From: Methanoculleus sp. 7T
GTDB taxonomy: Archaea > Halobacteriota > Methanomicrobia > Methanomicrobiales > Methanoculleaceae
NCBI RefSeq assembly: GCF_023195915.1
Contig: NZ_JALPRP010000001.1
Span: 620,001-684,000 of the forward strand
Length of the DNA: 64,000 bases
Reading direction: 5' to 3'
How positions within the stretch are numbered: position 1 is the first letter of the stretch; each line of letters opens with the position of its first letter. The notes beneath the pieces are model-generated. The model was not told the DNA's origin. It did no database searches and saw only the letters and a list, made by a program, of their open reading frames with translations. The position numbers and the translations under genes were made by a program. Below are positions 9,866 through 18,365 of this stretch, one piece after another.

Positions 9866-10714
9866 TCACGTCCCAGCAAGTTCCCGGACCTTCGCGATAT
9901 TCCCGGCATCGTCCCGGTGCTCGTCGACCGGGGTCTCGCAGATGAGGGGGAGGTCCCGGACGGCCGGGTGACGGAGGATATGTCGGAACCCCTCCTCCCC
10001 GATGGACCCAAGCCCGATGTGCTCGTGCCGGTCAAGCCCGCCCCCAAGCGTGCCCTTGCAGTCGTTGAGGTGGACGACCCGGAGGTGCTCAAGCCCTATC
10101 AGGTCGTCGAGTTCCCCGAAGACCGCGTCGACATCTTCGGCGGTCCGAAGGTCGTAGCCGGCGGCGAACGCATGGCAGGTGTCGAAGCAGACCCCGATCT
10201 TCCCTTTCGCATCGATCCCGTCCATGATCCGGGAGATATCGGCGATGGTCGACCCCACGCTGTTCTTCTCCCCGGCGGTATTCTCGAGGAGGAGCACCAC
10301 ATCGCCCACCTCGGCGTCGACGAGCACACGGTTGACTGCGGCGATAACCCGCTCCTGCCCCGCATCGGTCCCGGCACCGCGGTGGTGTCCGAGGTGGGTC
10401 ACCAAGTAGGGTATGCCGAGGAGGCTGCATCGTCGGAGTTCCCCGGTGAGGGCCGCAACCGATTTTTCGTAGATCCCGTCGTCGGGCGAGGCAGGGTTCG
10501 GGAGGTAGGGCATGTGGTCGACGACCGGGCCGAGACCCGATGCGCCCACAGCCGCCCGAAACGCATCAGCCACCTCAAAGTCGAGGTCTTTCGCGCTCCA
10601 ACCCCGGGGGTTCCGGGAGAAGATCTGAAACGTATCGCAACCCCGCTCGCGTGCCCTCCCGACCGCAAGGTCGATCGAGCCGGCGATGGAGACGTGGCAT
10701 CCCACCTGCACCAT
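9866..10714 (-). CDS. nfo: Endonuclease IV (AP endonuclease)
   Basis: DNA base-excision repair enzyme that cuts 5' to abasic sites, 282 residues with a TIM-barrel fold. The N-terminus (MVQVGCHVSIAGSIDLAVGRA) and FQIFSRNPRGW are family signatures. Zinc-ligand motifs include TH-LGHHRGAG, LLLENTAG, GVCFDTCHAFAAGYD, VVHLNDCKGTLGGGLDRHEHIG and LICETP. The frame is open upstream into aksF; ATG 10714 is chosen because it matches the conserved N-terminus. It lies 25 bases after the aksF stop on the same strand, so it may be co-transcribed, though its role is unrelated. Confidence 0.95.
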   Translation of the reverse strand: MVQVGCHVSIAGSIDLAVGRARERGCDTFQIFSRNPRGWSAKDLDFEVADAFRAAVGASGLGPVVDHMPYLPNPASPDDGIYEKSVAALTGELRRCSLLGIPYLVTHLGHHRGAGTDAGQERVIAAVNRVLVDAEVGDVVLLLENTAGEKNSVGSTIADISRIMDGIDAKGKIGVCFDTCHAFAAGYDLRTAEDVDAVFGELDDLIGLEHLRVVHLNDCKGTLGGGLDRHEHIGLGSIGEEGFRHILRHPAVRDLPLICETPVDEHRDDAGNIAKVRELAGT

Positions 10715-10739
10715 ACCGTAACTCTCGACGGGAGAGCGT

Positions 10740-11708
10740 TTAGGCCTTCCTCCGCCCGACCTCGCGGAGCACGGCGGCACCGAACTCCCGGGTGCCGGCG
10801 GCACCGCCGAGGTCGCGGGTCCTGACACCCGCATCCACCACCCGGCAGACCGCCTCCTCCACGATCTCCGCGGAAGCAGGGTCGCCGAAGTGGCGGAGCA
10901 GCATCGCGGCGCTCCTGATGGCCGCGATGGGGTTAGCCACATTCTGCCCGGCGATATCGGGGGCGCTCCCGTGCACGGGCTCGAAGAGGGCATGCCGCTC
11001 CCCGATGTTGGCGCTCGGGAGCATGCCGAGTCCCCCCACCAAGTAGGCTGCGGCATCGGAGAGGATATCCCCGAAGATATTGGTCGTCACGATGACGTCG
11101 TAACTGTCGGGGTGCATCAGGAGGTCGAGGCAGAGTGCATCGATGTAACGGGTCCGGCAGGGAACCCCCGCACGGGCCGCCTCGGCCGTGCAGACCTCGA
11201 CGAAGAGGCAATCCGACTTTAACACGTTCGCCTTGTTGCCCACGGTGAGGTGGCGGCGGGACTTTGCGAGGGTGCAGGCATACCTGGCGATCCGCTCGCT
11301 CCCCCGCCGGGAGACGACCCGGACGGTGCAAGCCCGGTCCGGCTCCGTCCACTCGATGCCGGAGTAGAGGCCTTCCGTGTTCTCACGCACGATGATGACG
11401 TCGACCCCCTTGCCCCGTATCGGGCGGACGTTCGCGTAGAGGTCGAGGTCGTGGCGGATCCGCAGGAGGACGCTCTGGTAGTCGGGGTCGGGCGGCGTTG
11501 TGACGGCTCCAAAGAGGATTGCGTCCGCCGACCGGAGTTCGGCCATCGTCTCCTCCCCGCAGGCGCACCCGGTCCGCTCCCAGAGCCCGTAGCCCACCTC
11601 GACCTCGAAGAACTCAAAGTCCGGACGCACGGCGCGAAGGATGGCCCGGGCGACCGGGACAACCTCGCGGCCGATACCGTCGCCTTCAACGACCGCTACC
11701 TTCACCAT
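10740..11708 (-). CDS. aksF: Isohomocitrate / 3-isopropylmalate dehydrogenase family, probable AksF
   Basis: NAD-dependent beta-decarboxylating dehydrogenase, 322 residues. It carries the family signatures [15 protein letters not shown], a substrate Arg cluster ([19 protein letters not shown]), [13 protein letters not shown], a catalytic Lys segment (VGNKANVLK) and the NAD-site [15 protein letters not shown]. Start ATG 11708 has GGAGGGAGC ahead of it. Sequence alone does not separate LeuB from AksF. The operon (aksA without a regulatory domain, YLRT-type aksE) favours oxidation of isohomocitrate and its longer homologues toward 2-oxosuberate for coenzyme B. It overlaps the preceding gene by 23 bases. 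Confidence 0.8.
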   Translation of the reverse strand: MVKVAVVEGDGIGREVVPVARAILRAVRPDFEFFEVEVGYGLWERTGCACGEETMAELRSADAILFGAVTTPPDPDYQSVLLRIRHDLDLYANVRPIRGKGVDVIIVRENTEGLYSGIEWTEPDRACTVRVVSRRGSERIARYACTLAKSRRHLTVGNKANVLKSDCLFVEVCTAEAARAGVPCRTRYIDALCLDLLMHPDSYDVIVTTNIFGDILSDAAAYLVGGLGMLPSANIGERHALFEPVHGSAPDIAGQNVANPIAAIRSAAMLLRHFGDPASAEIVEEAVCRVVDAGVRTRDLGGAAGTREFGAAVLREVGRRKA

Positions 11709-12507
11709 TCCGCTCCCTCCATGCGGCCGCGACGTCGCCGACCGCCTCCGCGATTGTCCGAGGCGACGCGCCCCAGTGGACCACCGCACCGAACCGACCG
11801 TTCCAGCGCCCGAGACCCGCCCGCTCGCTCCGGCAGCACCGGGCGATGAAGGGCTCGTCTGTCACCGCCTCAAGCGGACAGATGTTCTCAACCGTAAACC
11901 CTTCCCCGTAGCACTCCCGCACCAGGTCTCTCGCCGTCAGGCACCCAGCGACCCGGTCGCCGGGCCGGAGCGGGTCCGCATCAAGGGTGCGGGCGAAACC
12001 GGCCGCACGGCAGGGGTAGACGTCAGCCCCGATCTCACGGATATCCCGGACATGATGCTCGAAGACGACCTCAAGGTCGCCGAAGAGCCCGGTCCGCTCC
12101 AGGTCGAGGAGCGTGGCCGAGAGGTGGGGGCGGGGCGGGGTGATATCGTAGACGTGGATGCGGAGGAACCCCGAGAGGTCGGGGTCGAGAACGAACGTGG
12201 TCTGCCCGTCGCGGCCGAAGAATACGGTGCACCGATACCCGGACCTGAGCGCCTCCCGTACTAAGAATGCTCGGTCGTGGACGTTCACGCGATCCGGGTA
12301 GCAGCAGACCTCATCGCCGGCGGCGAGCACCCGGGTTGAGAGCACCTCCCTCATCAGCCCGGCCCCGCTCGGGTCGGTCTCCACCTCGAGCACCTCAGGT
12401 CCGCCGGCGGTCTCCCGCACTAGGTAGCGCGAGAGGAAGTAGACACGCTTCCCGCATGGGGTGCCGGTCGCGGAGCCGACGTACTTGCAGTGCGGAGGAA
12501 AGATCAC
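11686..12507 (-). CDS. Conserved-looking protein of unknown function in the coenzyme B operon
   Basis: 273 residues, not recognised. The start is GTG (12507), overlapping the aksE stop in a GTGA junction; the end overlaps aksF by 23 bases. It contains scattered Cys and His residues (FPPHCKYVG, TPCGKRVYF, GDEVCCYPDR, VYPCRAAGF, NICPLEAV, IARCCRSER) that could bind a metal or cluster. There is no signal peptide or membrane segment. Its position between the isomerase small subunit and the dehydrogenase suggests a part in the same pathway or an assembly role. That is inference from context only. Confidence 0.75.
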   Translation of the reverse strand: MIFPPHCKYVGSATGTPCGKRVYFLSRYLVRETAGGPEVLEVETDPSGAGLMREVLSTRVLAAGDEVCCYPDRVNVHDRAFLVREALRSGYRCTVFFGRDGQTTFVLDPDLSGFLRIHVYDITPPRPHLSATLLDLERTGLFGDLEVVFEHHVRDIREIGADVYPCRAAGFARTLDADPLRPGDRVAGCLTARDLVRECYGEGFTVENICPLEAVTDEPFIARCCRSERAGLGRWNGRFGAVVHWGASPRTIAEAVGDVAAAWRERNGEGSGR

Positions 12508-12977
12508 CGGCGCGACCTCCAGTAAGGGACCAGCCCGCCGGCCCGGAGGATAGCGACCATCTTCGGAGAGAGCGGGCGGGCGGAGTAGCGCTCCCCGTCC
12601 ACATCCACAAAGCCCGCATCAAGGTCGAACGCGACGCGGGCGCCGTCGGTGCAGGAAGAGACCGGGGCCTCGATCACCGGCAGGCCGACATTGACGGCGT
12701 TCCGGAAGAATATCCGGGCGAACGACTCCGCGACGACCCCGACCACTCCCGCCTCCCGGAGAGCGACCACCGCCTGCTCCCGGGACGACCCGCACCCCAT
12801 GTTCCTCCCGGCGACGATGATTGCGCCCGGAAGGCGACCGGCAAGTGCCGGGTTCAGGTCCTCGAAGACATGCTCGGCCCAGACCGAACGGTCCTTCGTC
12901 CGGAGGTAGCGCCCGGCGATGATGAGGTCAGTGTCGATATCGTTCCCGAGGCAGACCGCCGGCCCAACTCCTTGCAT
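12504..12977 (-). CDS. aksE: Homoaconitase small subunit (AksE), YLRT type
   Basis: Small (swivel-domain) subunit of the isopropylmalate isomerase/homoaconitase family, 157 residues. Family features are GNDIDTDLIIAGRYL, ARIFFRNAVNVGLPVIE and GSSREQAV. Residues 24-27 read YLRT. In the characterised Methanocaldococcus jannaschii enzymes this loop is YLRT in homoaconitase and YLV-type in isopropylmalate isomerase, so this subunit is expected to accept homocitrate-type substrates with longer chains. The start ATG overlaps the aksD stop (TAATG), implying coupled translation with its partner. Confidence 0.87.
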   Translation of the reverse strand: MQGVGPAVCLGNDIDTDLIIAGRYLRTKDRSVWAEHVFEDLNPALAGRLPGAIIVAGRNMGCGSSREQAVVALREAGVVGVVAESFARIFFRNAVNVGLPVIEAPVSSCTDGARVAFDLDAGFVDVDGERYSARPLSPKMVAILRAGGLVPYWRSRR

Positions 12978-14188
12978 TATACCGCCTCCGGGACTGCGAT
13001 CTCGCCCGCGAGCGCGCTCGCGGCGGCCGTAGCGACCGACGAGAGGTAGACCTCGCCGCCGACGCCCATCCGGTTCTTGAAGTTCCGGTTGGCGGTGGAG
13101 AGGCAGACCTCACCCTCCCCGAGCACGCCGGCATGCGCCCCGAGACACGGCCCGCACCCGGGCGTGGCCACCATACAGCCAGCCTCCACAATGTCGGCAA
13201 GGACGCCGGCGGCGATCGCCCGCCGAAGCACCGTCCGGGAGGCGGGGATCACCAGAGTACGGACCGCCACCTTCTTCCCCCTGACGATCCCGGCGAACCG
13301 GGCAAGGTCCTCATAGCGGCCGTTCGTGCAGGTCCCGACGAAGACCTGATCGATCTGCGTGCCCGCGACCTCCGTCGCCTCCCTGACGGTGTCCACCCGG
13401 TGCGGGACCGCGACGAGGGGCACGATATCGGCAAGGTCGATATCGACGGTCCTCCCATAGCAGCATTCCTCCGGGGCCTGAGGTGATGCCGCAAGGCCGT
13501 ACTCCGCAAGATAGTCGACGGTGACCGCATCTGCGTAGAACATCCCTGCCTTCGCCCCAGTCTCGACCGCCATGTTGCAGAGGGTCAGCCGCCCGTCCAT
13601 AGAGATGCCCGCCGCCCCATCGCCCACGAACTCCAGCGCCCGGTAGGTCGCCCCCTCCATCCCGAGTTCCGAGACGTAGGCGAGAGCAAGGTCCTTCGGT
13701 TCCGCGGCGCCGGAGAGCCTGCCCGAGAGCCGAACGGCGATCGTCTCCGGGACGCGGAACCACGTGGCGCCCGAGGCCCAGATCTCCGCCATGTCGGTCG
13801 CTCCCACCCCGGTGGCAAACGCGCCGAAGGCGCCGAGGGTGCAGGTGTGAGAGTCGGCGCCCACGACGACCATGCCGGGCCGGACGAGCCCTTCGCTCAT
13901 CACCTGGTGACAGATCCCCCCGCCGGCATCCGAGAGCGCTATCCCTGACGACCGAGCGTACCCGCGGAGTTCGGCTTGGAGCGTCGCCGTCAGGCCGGTG
14001 TTCGCCGGGACGATGTGGTCGAAGATGAGGTGCAGCCGTTCCGGGTGGGGGAGCCGCTCGACGCCCATCTCACGGAGCGCTTCCCGGGCAAGGATGCCGG
14101 TCCCGTCATGGGCGAAGGCGATATCGACCTCCCGGTCCGTGTACGTGCCTGCCGGTGCGCCGAGGATACGCTCGGAGAGCGTGCTCAC
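12977..14188 (-). CDS. aksD: Homoaconitase large subunit (AksD)
   Basis: Catalytic [4Fe-4S] subunit of the LeuC/AksD dehydratase, 403 residues. It has the substrate and cluster signatures IFDHIVPANTG, VGADSHTCTLGAFGAFATGVG, VGTCTNGRYEDL and CMVATPGCGPCLG; the three cluster Cys are in SHTCT and GCGPC. The frame is open further upstream, but GTG at 14188 is preceded by GGAGGGGATCC and overlaps the aksA stop (GTGA), so I start there. It works with AksE to isomerise homocitrate and its homologues. LeuC is the alternative; the partner's YLRT loop argues for AksD. Confidence 0.88.
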   Translation of the reverse strand: MSTLSERILGAPAGTYTDREVDIAFAHDGTGILAREALREMGVERLPHPERLHLIFDHIVPANTGLTATLQAELRGYARSSGIALSDAGGGICHQVMSEGLVRPGMVVVGADSHTCTLGAFGAFATGVGATDMAEIWASGATWFRVPETIAVRLSGRLSGAAEPKDLALAYVSELGMEGATYRALEFVGDGAAGISMDGRLTLCNMAVETGAKAGMFYADAVTVDYLAEYGLAASPQAPEECCYGRTVDIDLADIVPLVAVPHRVDTVREATEVAGTQIDQVFVGTCTNGRYEDLARFAGIVRGKKVAVRTLVIPASRTVLRRAIAAGVLADIVEAGCMVATPGCGPCLGAHAGVLGEGEVCLSTANRNFKNRMGVGGEVYLSSVATAAASALAGEIAVPEAV

Positions 14189-15315
14189 TGAAGGATCCCC
14201 TCCTTTGCCTGCCGAAGAAACCCGCAGAGCACCTCTCGGGTGACGCTGCACTTCCCCTCGCTCCTCCGTTTGATCTGCGCGAGCACCCACCGTGCCTGCT
14301 CGTCGGAGAGGTCGAAACCGTACGCATTCGCGATATGCTCAAGCGCCCGTTTCCCCGTATGCTTCCCGAGGACAAACCGCCGTTCGCCCCCCACCAACTC
14401 AGGGGGAATGGACTCGTAGGTCGACGGGTCTTCAAGGATAGCAGCGATATGGATCCCGCTCTCATGGGCAAAGGCGTTCTCGCCGACGATCGGCCGGACT
14501 CGTTCCGGGTAGATCCCCGTGAGCCGGGCGACCAGCCTTGAGATCTCCTGCAACCGTGAGAGGTCGTAGCGGTCGACGCCGCCCTTCATCCGCAGGGCGA
14601 CCAGCACCTGCTCGAGCGCCGCGTTCCCGGCACGCTCACCGATGCCGTTGACGGTGGTGTGGAGTTGGAACGCCCCGGCGGCCGCGGCCGTGACAGTGTT
14701 TGCCGCCGCAAACCCGAGATCGTTGTGACAGTGGATACAGAGGGGATGAGGAGCCGCGCCAAGAATCTCGGAGATGACCGCATGGACCTCAAGCGGGGTG
14801 AGACACCCGACCGTATCCGCAAAACTGACCAGGTCGGCGCCGCATTCGGCGCCCCGGTTGTACATCTCCACGAGGAACGCCGGATCGGTCCGCGAGGCGT
14901 CCTCGGCTGCGAACCGCACCTGCACGCCGTGATCGGAGGCAAACTCGACCATCCCGAGGGCGTCTTCGAGCACCTCCTCACGGGGCTTGCGGTATTTGTG
15001 CCTGATATGGAGGTCGGAGGTCGCGATGAAGATGCTGACCATGTCCACATCGCAGTCGAGGGCTGCCTCGATATCGGGCCGCAGAGCCCGCGCAAGACAG
15101 CAGGTCCGTGCGTCAAGACCGCTTCGCGCGATGGCGGCGACGCACTCCTTCTCTGCAGGCGACACCACCGGGAAGCCGGCCTCAATCACCTCAACGCCGA
15201 TCTCATCAAGTTCTACGGCGATCGCCATCTTCTCATCGCGGGTAAACGAGACGCCGGGAGTCTGCTCCCCGTCTCGCAGTGTTACATCACAGATCTCGAT
15301 ATTCCAAGGTAACAT
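14185..15315 (-). CDS. aksA: Homocitrate synthase-type enzyme (AksA)
   Basis: Condenses acetyl-CoA with 2-oxoglutarate and then with the chain-extended 2-oxoacids that lead to 2-oxosuberate, the precursor of the coenzyme B heptanoyl arm. The 376 residues form one DRE-TIM barrel: DVTLRDGEQTPGVSF near residue 10, the metal motif HCHNDLGFAAANT, NGIGERAGNAALEQV, and ENAFAHESGIH in the subdomain. The C-terminal leucine-binding regulatory domain of LeuA/CimA is absent, matching AksA length. Start ATG 15315 has GGAGGGTG at good spacing; GTG 15324 would overlap that site. It overlaps the TPP-enzyme gene by 29 bases. Confidence 0.87.
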   Translation of the reverse strand: MLPWNIEICDVTLRDGEQTPGVSFTRDEKMAIAVELDEIGVEVIEAGFPVVSPAEKECVAAIARSGLDARTCCLARALRPDIEAALDCDVDMVSIFIATSDLHIRHKYRKPREEVLEDALGMVEFASDHGVQVRFAAEDASRTDPAFLVEMYNRGAECGADLVSFADTVGCLTPLEVHAVISEILGAAPHPLCIHCHNDLGFAAANTVTAAAAGAFQLHTTVNGIGERAGNAALEQVLVALRMKGGVDRYDLSRLQEISRLVARLTGIYPERVRPIVGENAFAHESGIHIAAILEDPSTYESIPPELVGGERRFVLGKHTGKRALEHIANAYGFDLSDEQARWVLAQIKRRSEGKCSVTREVLCGFLRQAKEGILQ

Positions 15316-16528
15316 GTCGTGCACCCTCCGGGCAGGTTCCCTCGATCACCACAGTGCTGGGCCCCTCTTGGGGGACCAAGGCCCGGCGAAGCGCTTCCAA
15401 GTCGTCTGTTGCGCAGACGACCGGGTCGGCCCAGGCGATGTAGCGAAGGATCTCCGGGACGGGGTGGCCGCCGGTCATCCCCATCCGGTTGTTCGCAAGG
15501 ACGATACAGAGGAGCGGGAGCCGTCGCTCGTAGACGTCGATGAGGGCATTGATGCCCGAATGCAGGAGCGCATAGTCCCCGATGAGCGCTACCCCAGTGC
15601 CGGTCGCCGCCACCGCAATCGATGAACCGAGTCCGTAGGCGGCGATGCCGATACGGTAGGGCGGGTTCATCGCGAGGATAGCACATCCGGCGTCGCAGGC
15701 GGCCCGCATGTTGCGCTCGCGCAGGATGGCGAGCGCCGGGCGGAACGGGCAGTCCCGGCAGAACGTCCGGCAGTAGCCCCGGGAGGAGAACCGCTCCGGC
15801 TCTCCGCCGGGGTCGGGAGGAAGAAGCAGCCGGTGCTCCCGGAGGAAGGGTCGGCCGGTCTCAATGACCCGGGCGAGCACCTCAGGGTCCGCCGGCGGCG
15901 GGTAGACGATCACTGCGGCGGAACGGTTGAGGGGCGAGGACCGCGACCAGGCAAACATCGCCCGAGTCCCCCGGTCGCTTGCCGCTGCCCGTCCGGCCAT
16001 CGTGAGGTCGGGGTCGGCGAGGCTCCCCTCCCGGTTTTTGCGGAGGGGGAAGGCGGAGTCCGGGAGATCCGTGTCCAGAAGGTCGGGGGTGACCCTGACG
16101 ATGGCCACCCGCGAGAAGGTCTCCGAAGCCTCAAACGCCGCCTCGACCGCCCGGGCGAGCGTCTCGCGGTCCGGTTCCAACACCGGAGCCCGGGCGATCT
16201 CGCCGTAGTAGCGGGAGTCCTGCACGACGTCCGATGCGACCGCACGCACGTCGTCGCCGACGACCACCACGACGCCGGCCCGGAGCCCTTGGGCGGTGGC
16301 GTGCACCAGCGGGTCCGCGCAGGCGTTGAGGCCCACGTGCTTGACCACGACAGCGGCACGGCGGCCGGCAATCGAGTCGCCGAGGGCATACTCAAGCGCC
16401 ACTTTCTCATTTATCGTGATCACGGCCTCGGTTGCGGCGGCGAGCCCGGAGATCGGGTAGCCCGGAACGGCGTAGCAGCGATCGGCGGACCACCGGAGCG
16501 CCAGAGCGAGCGCCTCCATGCCCTTCAT
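15287..16528 (-). CDS. TPP-dependent enzyme related to IorA, lacking ferredoxin domains; candidate 2-oxoacid decarboxylase
   Basis: 413 residues resembling the alpha chain of indolepyruvate:ferredoxin oxidoreductase. The N-terminal domain has NEKVALEYALGDSIAG (catalytic-type Glu46) and VVKHVGLNACADPL. The TPP-binding domain has GDYALLHSGINALIDVYE and ANNRMGMTGG (Gly317-Asp318 to Asn346/347). A Cys-x3-Cys-x2-Cys group lies at 253-260. The two C-terminal [4Fe-4S] domains of IorA are missing and no IorB gene is nearby, so oxidative chemistry is unlikely. Start ATG overlaps the radical SAM stop (ATGA), with GGGGAGGGA ahead. It sits directly before aksA, so decarboxylation of 2-oxosuberate to 7-oxoheptanoate is an attractive guess. 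Confidence 0.8.
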   Translation of the reverse strand: MKGMEALALALRWSADRCYAVPGYPISGLAAATEAVITINEKVALEYALGDSIAGRRAAVVVKHVGLNACADPLVHATAQGLRAGVVVVVGDDVRAVASDVVQDSRYYGEIARAPVLEPDRETLARAVEAAFEASETFSRVAIVRVTPDLLDTDLPDSAFPLRKNREGSLADPDLTMAGRAAASDRGTRAMFAWSRSSPLNRSAAVIVYPPPADPEVLARVIETGRPFLREHRLLLPPDPGGEPERFSSRGYCRTFCRDCPFRPALAILRERNMRAACDAGCAILAMNPPYRIGIAAYGLGSSIAVAATGTGVALIGDYALLHSGINALIDVYERRLPLLCIVLANNRMGMTGGHPVPEILRYIAWADPVVCATDDLEALRRALVPQEGPSTVVIEGTCPEGARHVTLEYRDL

Positions 16529-17493
16529 GCGTCCCTCCCCGGCACTAGGTCGCACCCGGTGCATGCCGAACACATCGTCAGCGCCCGGCCGGGGTCGAGC
16601 CCGGCCTGTCTGAGGACCCTCTCGTGGACTTCATAGAGCCGGAGCAGCCGGTCTCCCGCCGGCCGGGGCCGGTCGGCAAGCGACGCCGCGGGGGTGAGCG
16701 GACGGAGGATGGGGATGACGCCGATCCCGGCAAGGTCCTCGATGACCCGGTCTAGGTCGGCGTCGGTCTCCCCGAGGCCGACGATGACGTTTGAGAAGAC
16801 TCTCCCCCGCCCGAAGAGCACCACGGACTGCCGCAACGCCTCCCAGACCGCCTCCCACGAGAGACCGGGGCACATCTCGCAAAAGAGCGCCGGTGTCGCC
16901 GCTTCGATGTTGAACTTCACCTCGGCGACGCCGAGGGCGTGGAGCCGGGCCGGGGTTTTTGGCCCGGGATAGATCGAGACCCCGATAGGGAGGCCGAACG
17001 GCAGGAGCGCCGCCACGACATCGAGGACGTACTTCTCTTCCTCTTCAATCGAGGAGGCGACGCCGCTCGTGATCGCGATGGCGTCGATCCGGTCGGCCAC
17101 GCTCTCGACCATTCGGACAATCTCTTCGACCTCCTTCCGCCGCCCGGGAATGCCCGGCACCGGACAGTAGCGGCACCGGAAGATGCAGGCCCCGCTGACC
17201 GTGATATAGGCTTGGCGCGGGCAGTGGAGAACTGCGGGTTCGAGCCGGCCGCTGACCCGTTCATTGTCAATAAAGAGATCCGCCACACCCCCTCCCCGGT
17301 GAACAACCATAATGGGGCTTGCCTCGTCGATGCAAACCCGGACCCGCCGGCCTTCGATGGAAAAAAATAGTGAACCGGACGATCCCGCCGAGGGGCCGGC
17401 GGCGGAACGGGAGACGTACCGGTCTATCGGTTCGCCGGAGATGCGAACAGAACCCGCTTCAAGCAGCCTGGCCTTCAGCCGCCGCCATTCCAT
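16525..17493 (-). CDS. Radical SAM protein in the coenzyme B operon
   Basis: 322 residues. The radical SAM cluster motif is CIFRCRYC (Cys103, 107, 110), preceded by an 80-residue N-terminal region. The barrel continues through ITSGVASS, GVSIYPGPKTP, FNIEAATP and NVIVGLGETDADLDR, as in biotin/lipoate-synthase-like enzymes. The C-terminus has a second cysteine group, CSACTGC (Cys308, 311, 314), that could hold an auxiliary cluster. It lacks the RGFC-type motif I expect of Mmp10. The gene overlaps Mmp11 by 19 bases and the TPP enzyme by 4. Function unknown; sulfur insertion or another step of coenzyme B synthesis is inferred from context. Confidence 0.82.
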   Translation of the reverse strand: MEWRRLKARLLEAGSVRISGEPIDRYVSRSAAGPSAGSSGSLFFSIEGRRVRVCIDEASPIMVVHRGGGVADLFIDNERVSGRLEPAVLHCPRQAYITVSGACIFRCRYCPVPGIPGRRKEVEEIVRMVESVADRIDAIAITSGVASSIEEEEKYVLDVVAALLPFGLPIGVSIYPGPKTPARLHALGVAEVKFNIEAATPALFCEMCPGLSWEAVWEALRQSVVLFGRGRVFSNVIVGLGETDADLDRVIEDLAGIGVIPILRPLTPAASLADRPRPAGDRLLRLYEVHERVLRQAGLDPGRALTMCSACTGCDLVPGRDA

Positions 17494-18365
17494 AACGCTA
17501 ACGCCTCCTCGTACTTTGTATAAAACGGGATCGCCGCCACCGCCCCGATCACGCCCCGGCCGCTCATGACGACGGAGAGGCGGTCGTCGAGGGCGGCAAG
17601 GTCGTCGGGAGATACCTCGCCCCTCTTTACGCGCTCGCCGAACTCCGCAAGCGGGGAGGGGTCGAACCCGCGCCAGACCGCCATCCCGGTCTCCTCCGAG
17701 AGGGTATAGTCTTCTAGGTAGTCGCGGTAGCGCCGGACCAGCCCGTCGGGGTCGGAGGTAGCGAACTCGCAGGCGATGGCGACGCAATTTTTGGTCCGGT
17801 AGGGGACAGGATAGAGCTGTACGATGGTATGGGAGAGGTAGCGGGAACGGTCGTCCTCGACGGCCCGTGCGATGTTGTGGGCCAGCGTCCAGGTGGCGCC
17901 CTCAGTCGGGGTATCGGTGTCGTCGACCCCGATGATCACCCGCTCGCGGCGGGGAAGCCAAATGGTCGAGCCTGCAAGCCGCCCGCCGCCGGCAGGGTCG
18001 CTTCTATAGCGGACGACGCCCGCGGCCTCGGCCCGGCAGATGGATGCCCCCACCCCGCCGCCGCCGAGGCCGCGGTAGGTGACGGCGATCTCGTCCCGGT
18101 CGACGGCGACACCGGCGATCCCGGCCGGGAAGACGGAGCCCTCGAGCGCTAGGTCGGCGTTGCCGGTCCGGAGGAGGTAGCGGTTGGTCGCGCCCACGGT
18201 CCGGACGGAGCAGACGAGCGGGCTCTGCGCATAGTGCCGTTTCACCCACATCGCGCCGCCGATACAGTCGAAGAACTCGATGAGTTCGACGTGCCCGCCG
18301 CTCTCGTCGGCCACCGCCACGATCTGTGGATATCGAATCGTATACGGATCAGAGAGCCTCTCCAT
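17475..18365 (-). CDS. mmp11: Methanogenesis marker protein 11
   Basis: 296 residues. The N-terminus (DPYTIRYPQIVAVADESGG, FFDCIGGAMWVKRHY) matches my memory of the Mmp11 family, present in nearly all methanogens and uncharacterised. The central motif VIIGVDDTDTPTEGATW (Asp148, 149, 151) resembles the ATP-binding kinase motif of TiaS, which makes agmatinylcytidine in tRNA. This suggests an ATP-using phosphoryl or ligase activity. It overlaps the upstream paralogue by 17 bases and the radical SAM gene by 19. Co-location with aks genes, plus its methanogen-wide distribution, points to coenzyme B synthesis, as inference. Confidence 0.82.
   Translation of the reverse strand: MERLSDPYTIRYPQIVAVADESGGHVELIEFFDCIGGAMWVKRHYAQSPLVCSVRTVGATNRYLLRTGNADLALEGSVFPAGIAGVAVDRDEIAVTYRGLGGGGVGASICRAEAAGVVRYRSDPAGGGRLAGSTIWLPRRERVIIGVDDTDTPTEGATWTLAHNIARAVEDDRSRYLSHTIVQLYPVPYRTKNCVAIACEFATSDPDGLVRRYRDYLEDYTLSEETGMAVWRGFDPSPLAEFGERVKRGEVSPDDLAALDDRLSVVMSGRGVIGAVAAIPFYTKYEEALALWNGGG

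Noticed and set aside
10740-15315. Leucine biosynthesis operon (leuABCD)
   Set aside because: The synthase lacks the LeuA regulatory domain and the small subunit has the YLRT loop of homoaconitase; kept as the alternative reading only.
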